Positions 5,771 through 8,857 of a stretch of DNA of 8,857 nucleotides are shown piece after piece. How positions within the stretch are numbered: the stretch's first letter is position 1; the number at the start of each line of letters is the position of its first letter. The stretch lies in assembly GCA_945867875.1 (NCBI GenBank), contig CAMBJF010000090.1:1-8857 (forward strand). Direction: 5' to 3'. The translations under genes and the position numbers were made by a program. Below the pieces are notes generated by a model that did no database searches, was not told the DNA's origin, and saw only the letters and a list, made by a program, of their open reading frames with translations. The DNA is from an uncultured Ruminococcus sp. (GTDB lineage: Bacteria; Bacillota; Clostridia; Oscillospirales; Ruminococcaceae).

Positions 5771-5920
5771 TTACTTGGTCTCTCTGTGGAGAGTGTGCTT
5801 CCTGCAGAACTTGCAGTATTTGTTCATTTCAAGTCTGTCGGGATCGTTCTTCTTGTTCTTCTTAGTGTTGTAGTTGCGCTGTTTGCACTCTGTGCAAGCC
5901 AATGTTACCTTTACTCTCAT
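5771..5920 (-). CDS. rpmG: Large ribosomal subunit protein L33 (zinc-binding form)
   Basis: A 49-residue L33, a small 50S protein near the E site. It starts MRVKVTLACTECKQRNY and has both cysteine pairs (CTEC at 9-12, CKFC at 36-39), so it is the zinc-ribbon C+ form and not the cysteine-free form used under zinc limitation. The start at 5920-5918 is set by AGGAGGT (5933-5927) six nt upstream and by the conserved N-terminus. The frame is open upstream, and an ATG at 5989-5987 with its own purine-rich site would add 23 residues (MATAERSCL...), which I regard as leader sequence. First gene of the operon. Confidence 0.95.
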   Translation of the reverse strand: MRVKVTLACTECKQRNYNTKKNKKNDPDRLEMNKYCKFCRKHTLHRETK

Positions 5921-6108
5921 ATCGGCACCTCCTGTTAATGCTGCTTTGCAGCGTTCGTTGTTTAGGCAACTGCGTTCAGCTGTTGCCATTGCCTCCCTCT
6001 CCGACAGCTGACTGCTAAAAAAGCCTGTCCTGCCGCACGGGGCATTACTTTTCTCATTGCACCGATTTTTGCAAAAAGGCGCAAAAAAATAAACCCCAAT
6101 CAAGAGGT
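5921..6108 (-). promoter_or_regulatory. Structured 5' leader of the rpmG operon
   Basis: About 188 nt lie between the predicted start near 6108 and the L33 start codon. Complementary pairs are abundant. TCAGCTGT/ACAGCTGA (6011-6004 with 5983-5976) is a perfect 8-bp stem whose loop holds GGGAGGCAATGG. GGCAAC/GTTGCC (5987-5982 with 5970-5965) overlaps that stem and is an alternative to it. GACAG/CTGTC (6029-6025 with 6007-6003) is a third pair. GCTGC/GCAGC with an AAA loop (5952-5948 with 5944-5940) lies 7 nt before the ribosome binding site. No named riboswitch or leader family is recognised. Autoregulation or attenuation is a reasonable inference only. Confidence 0.45.
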
Positions 6109-6114
6109 ATTTTT

Positions 6115-6143
6115 ATAATAACATATCCCCCGCCTTTTGTCAA
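6115..6143 (-). promoter_or_regulatory. Promoter of the rpmG-secE-nusG-rplK-rplA operon
   Basis: On the minus strand: perfect -35 TTGACA (6143-6138), exact 17-bp spacer, -10 TATTAT (6120-6115, 5 of 6), with an extended -10 TG. This is the strongest promoter match in the window, as expected for a ribosomal protein operon. Confidence 0.88.
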
Positions 6144-6368
6144 GCCCTTTTTTCACATTTTTCACATCAAAAACATCTCCGCAAAATACATATATATTGT
6201 ATAATGCGCCATAACAGACGAAATATGAAAATATAAGCACGGTATTATAGCAGATGAATTTCGGTTTGTCATCACCTTTTTGGGTGAAACGTCAGATTTA
6301 TGAAAAATTTCTGTAAATCAATATAAAAGTCATTGTAAACCGTTTCAAATATTTATTTAAAAAGCGAA
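6144..6368. other. Divergent intergenic spacer, no gene seen
   Basis: About 225 nt between the back-to-back promoters. It is AT-rich, has no ORF with a credible ribosome binding site and no tRNA or other RNA gene that I can recognise. One 5-bp hairpin (6272-6276 with 6283-6287, loop TTTTTG) lacks a U-tract. A TATAAT at 6200-6205 lacks a -35 at the right distance. Confidence 0.5.
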
Positions 6369-6397
6369 TTGATAAAATATCCATAATATGGTAAGAT
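6369..6397 (+). promoter_or_regulatory. Promoter of the repeat-containing lipoprotein gene
   Basis: TTGATA (6369-6374, 5 of 6), 17-bp spacer, TAAGAT (6392-6397, 4 of 6) with an extended -10 TG at 6389-6390. The predicted start is near 6404, about 48 nt before the start codon. Confidence 0.65.
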
Positions 6398-6451
6398 AAC
6401 ATCAATGCAAACGAAAAGAATGCATAATTATTTTTAGGAGAGAGATTTTTT

Positions 6452-7111
6452 ATGAGAAAGAATATTACTATGATCCTCGCAATGTGCCTTATGGCAGCTG
6501 CTATGACTGCCTGCGGCGGAAATTCCGATACTGCTGAGACCACAGCCGCTCCCGCAGCCGATACAACTGCTGCTGCTGAGACCGAGGCTAAGACCGAGGC
6601 TAAGACCGAGGCTAAGACTGAGGCTGAGACTGAGGCTGAGACTGAGGCTGCTGCTGAAGATGCTGAGGCTGCTGCCGAGGACGCAGAAGCTGAGGACGAG
6701 TCCGCTGATGAAGAGAGCGGCGACTTCACACTTCTCGACGTAACTGCTGATATGATCGATGTAGGCGTTTATGCTGTTGACGAGAACCAGAACGAGCTCG
6801 TTTTCACAATGTTCACTGAGCCTTCCGGCACTCCTATGGCTTCCCTGTTCATATATGCTCCCGACGGAACAGGCGACGTTATCTGCGGCGAGTACACTGC
6901 TGAGGTTGAGACCGATGAGGACAACATCACCTGGACATCTCTTGATCTCACCGATGTTTACACAGGCAATGAGTTCACCATCGGCTTCGCTGAGTCCGAG
7001 GACGATCAGGTCTACATCATTGACACAACAGGAACTGTTTACGAGGGTCAGTACCTTTCCGCAGACGACACTGTTGTTTATATGGGCACAGCTGTTGCTC
7101 TTCTCAGCTGA
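6452..7111 (+). CDS. Small acidic lipoprotein with tandem-repeat linker, function unknown
   Basis: A 219-residue putative exported lipoprotein that I do not recognise. A basic start (MRKN) and hydrophobic stretch lead to a lipobox-like MTAC, with Cys21 as the lipidation site; Met at -3 is atypical. Residues 22-90 are a low-complexity Ala/Glu/Thr linker containing six (E/K)TEA units (43-66), encoded by 12-nt DNA repeats. Such linkers often carry a domain away from the membrane through the peptidoglycan. Residues 92-219 form a globular, strongly acidic region with alternating short strands (FTLLDVTADMIDVGVYAVDE, FTIGFAE, VYIIDTTG), suggesting a beta-rich domain; a role in binding is a guess. 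AGGAG (6436-6440) lies 11 nt before the ATG. It has its own promoter, and a C11 peptidase lipoprotein gene follows. Confidence 0.8.
   Translation: MRKNITMILAMCLMAAAMTACGGNSDTAETTAAPAADTTAAAETEAKTEAKTEAKTEAETEAETEAAAEDAEAAAEDAEAEDESADEESGDFTLLDVTADMIDVGVYAVDENQNELVFTMFTEPSGTPMASLFIYAPDGTGDVICGEYTAEVETDEDNITWTSLDLTDVYTGNEFTIGFAESEDDQVYIIDTTGTVYEGQYLSADDTVVYMGTAVALLS
6578..6649 (+). repeat. Six 12-nt tandem repeats inside the lipoprotein gene
   Basis: Units start at 6578, 6590, 6602, 6614, 6626 and 6638, each of the form (G/A)AGAC(C/T)GAGGCT. Units 2 and 3 are identical, as are units 5 and 6; unit 4 is intermediate. The period is a multiple of three, so gain or loss of units keeps the frame and changes the linker by four residues (ETEA or KTEA). 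The gradient of variants suggests duplication of neighbouring units by slippage. Confidence 0.92.
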
Positions 7112-7144
7112 TAATATTTTTATTTCTAACCTCCTTAGAAACCG

Positions 7145-7174
7145 CAAAGCCGACTGCTGCAATAGTCGGCTTTG
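7145..7174 (+). terminator. Hairpin between the two lipoprotein genes, weak terminator or attenuator
   Basis: A perfect 11-bp stem (7145-7155 with 7164-7174) around an 8-nt loop. The U-tract is poor (TTT within the stem, then GTTCGT), so termination may be partial. No convincing promoter is seen between it and the next gene, whose expression may rely on read-through. Confidence 0.6.
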
Positions 7175-7210
7175 TTCGTATATCCGCCCGAATACCGAAA
7201 GGATAGATAA

Positions 7211-8812
7211 ATGAAAAAGAAAAAAGCCCTTGCAGCCCTCACCGCCGCAGTTCTCATTGCATTTGGCGGCTGCCTTGATGAAGATGACACAGATCACACA
7301 CAGCCCGAGCCTGACGCCGAAACAACTTTCAACAGCGATGTCCAAAAATCTGAGGATAACAGCACAGTTTCTTCCGATGCACAGCCCGCCGCAAAGGCAG
7401 GTTCATTTATGAGCCTTGACGACAGCGGCAAACTGAACATCACAAGAAGCTCCGTGGGTTCTGTGCCTATGGGCGAGGACGGCACATGGACCGTATTTGT
7501 CTACATCTGCGGATCCGACCTTGAAAGTGAATATGGCTGTGCCACAAGCGATATTTCCGAAATGCTTGACGCATCAACAGGCAGCAATGTGAGATTTGTT
7601 ATCCAGACAGGCGGCGCCAATGAGTGGCAGAATGAGGTCGTTCCCGCATCGGGCATATGCAGATATGAAATTTCCGACGGCGAGATGTACACCCTTGACG
7701 AGCAGCCCGACGCTTCAATGGCTGATGCCGGCACCCTTGCGGATTTCATTTCCTGGGGTGTGGAAAACTACCCTGCGGCAAAAATGGGCCTTGTGCTCTG
7801 GAATCACGGCGGCGGAAGCATTTCGGGCGTATGCTTTGACGAGGCAAACGATTATGACAGCCTCACTCTCTCCGAGCTTGGAAGTGCTCTTTCCGAGGCA
7901 TCTGCATCGATGACGGACAAATTCGAGTTTATCGGCTTTGACGCCTGCCTTATGGCTACAGTTGAGACTGCAAACACCCTTGCGCCCTATGCAAGATATA
8001 TGTACGCTTCCGAGGAGACCGAGCCCGGCAGCGGTTGGGATTACACCTCTATCGGAAATCATCTCGGTGAGAACCCATATGCTGACGGAGCGGAGCTGGG
8101 ACAGACCGTATGCGACAGCTTCTATGATGCCTGCGTTGCAATCGACGATGCATCGGGTGCCACACTTTCCGTCACCGACCTTTCCAAGATAGATGACGTG
8201 ATAATGAGCTTCAACGATTACGCAAAGGAGCTTTATGACACTTCCCAGTCGGGGGCAGTTCCCTCCGATGTGATAAGAAACATTAAAAATGCGGACAATT
8301 ACGGCGGAAACACCAAGACCGAGGGATATACCAATATGGTAGACCTTGCGGGAGTAATAAGCTCGGGGGCAGGCTATTCCGCAAACAGTGCAAATGCCCT
8401 TGCCGCAATTGACGAGGCGGTAATTTACAAGAGAAACGGCTCAGATCATTCCGATGCCTGCGGACTTTCGGTGTTCTATCCTCTGAGCATCGAGCAGGGC
8501 AGTGCCGAGTTCAAGGTATTTGGCGACGTCGCAGTAAGCCCCTATTATCTTTCATTCGTTGACAGGCTTGTTTATTCGGGCAATAACGGCGGCAGCGATG
8601 CGGGCTATGACAACTCAGCAATTCTTGACGGCTGGGACGGAAGCGGTTCATCATCGGGGCTTGAAGAATATTTTGATGAGCAGGATTATACATCTGCGGA
8701 CGGCGAAAGCCAGTTCATTGTATTTTATGATGAGCCCCAGCTCCTTGATGACGGCACATACGGCTTCTCGCTTACAGACGAATCTCTCGAATATGCCGCA
8801 GGAGTTCAGGCG
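7211..8812 (+). CDS. Clostripain-family (C11) cysteine peptidase lipoprotein, 3' truncated
   Basis: The first 534 residues of a secreted C11 peptidase; this family typically cleaves after Arg or Lys. A basic signal (MKKKK), a hydrophobic core and GGC with Cys21 indicate a lipoprotein; Phe at -3 is atypical. A polar linker (22-90) leads into the peptidase domain, which opens with WTVFVYICGSDLES (93-106). The catalytic pair is visible: His199 in LVLWNHGGG and Cys246 in GFDACLMA. The domain runs to about 455, ending with the GLSVFYPLS block. A Gly/Ser-rich linker and the start of another domain (FIVFYDEPQLL...) follow. AAAGGA (7198-7203) lies 7 nt before the ATG. Real sequence stops at 8812: an apparent C-terminus Leu-Ser-Leu-Ile-His-Ile and the TGA at 8831-8833 are translated adapter, so the true end is unknown. 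Confidence 0.92.
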
Positions 8813-8857
8813 CTGTCTCTTATACACATCTGACGCTGCCGACGATATGCAGTGTGT
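8813..8857 (+). other. Illumina Nextera adapter with i5 index (not genomic)
   Basis: 8813-8831 is the 19-bp Tn5 mosaic end as read in Nextera read-through (CTGTCTCTTATACACATCT). 8832-8845 completes the reverse complement of the Nextera read 1 adapter. 8846-8853 (TATGCAGT) is the reverse complement of i5 index S506 (ACTGCATA). 8854-8857 (GTGT) matches the first bases of the reverse-complemented P5 sequence. This is untrimmed library adapter at a contig end, not a transposon in the organism. Confidence 0.97.

Noticed and set aside
5921..6103. N-terminal extension of L33 to an upstream start in the same frame
   Set aside because: L33 begins at MRVKV in the family and has an excellent ribosome binding site at 5933-5927; the upstream frame is probably untranslated leader. 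The short candidate at 5989 is kept only as a finding.
5921..6451. Search for a tRNA gene (often near secE/rpmG) in the divergent spacer
   Set aside because: No cloverleaf arms, TTCGA-type T-loop or CCA-like end in a plausible arrangement on either strand.
6298..7345. Long minus-strand ORFs over the lipoprotein gene, including a serine/leucine-rich 303-codon frame
   Set aside because: They are antisense shadows of the Ala/Glu/Thr-rich repeat tract and codon bias of the real gene; no ribosome binding site or recognisable protein sequence.
8813..8831. Tn5-like mosaic end as evidence of a mobile element
   Set aside because: It continues directly into adapter, index and P5 sequence, so it is a sequencing library artefact.
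1..8857. CRISPR array, prophage, toxin-antitoxin or defence system
   Set aside because: No regularly spaced repeats, integrase, phage or toxin-like genes are seen; all ORFs with support belong to the families listed.

Overview
The window looks like chromosomal DNA of a Gram-positive clostridial bacterium, most likely Ruminococcus or a close relative in the Oscillospiraceae. This rests on several signs: AT-rich spacers between roughly 50% GC genes, strong GGAGG ribosome binding sites, sigma-A promoters with extended -10 elements, the rpmG-secE-nusG-rplK-rplA order, and a clostripain-family (C11) lipoprotein. The genus is an inference from gene content and style, not from a marker alignment. 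The right end is not genomic: the last 45 bases are an Illumina Nextera adapter with an i5 index, so the window ends at an assembly contig end.

Left part, plus strand (1-3505). A promoter-bearing spacer (with a probable divergent promoter for a gene off the left edge) precedes an NAD-dependent epimerase/SDR. Directly after its terminator hairpin come a YczE-like membrane protein (TTG start) and, 13 nt later, a DEDDh 3'-5' exonuclease. A separate promoter then drives a cytidylate kinase-like P-loop protein through an unusually structured leader of about 135 nt. The functional link among these four genes is not evident.

Middle, minus strand (3564-6143). A compact translation/transcription/secretion operon reads right to left: rpmG (L33), secE, nusG, rplK (L11), rplA (L1). 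It has a textbook TTGACA-17-TATTAT promoter, a leader of about 190 nt rich in alternative hairpins, and a strong intrinsic terminator directly after rplA. The usual continuation rplJ-rplL-rpoB-rpoC is absent; the operon ends and meets the kinase-like gene tail to tail.

Right part, plus strand (6369-8812). Two surface lipoprotein genes lie in tandem. The first is a small acidic protein with six copies of a 12-nt tandem repeat in its linker and a C-terminal domain I do not recognise. The second is a C11 (clostripain-like) cysteine peptidase with a visible His/Cys dyad. The peptidase gene is cut by the contig end: its apparent last six residues and stop codon are adapter sequence.

I did not find a clearly new biological system. 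The most worthwhile leads are the structured leader before the kinase-like gene and its partial resemblance to the rpmG leader, the split of the L11-L1 genes from L10-L7/L12-rpoBC, and the repeat tract in the first lipoprotein. The adapter tail is the most certain anomaly and affects the annotation of the last gene.
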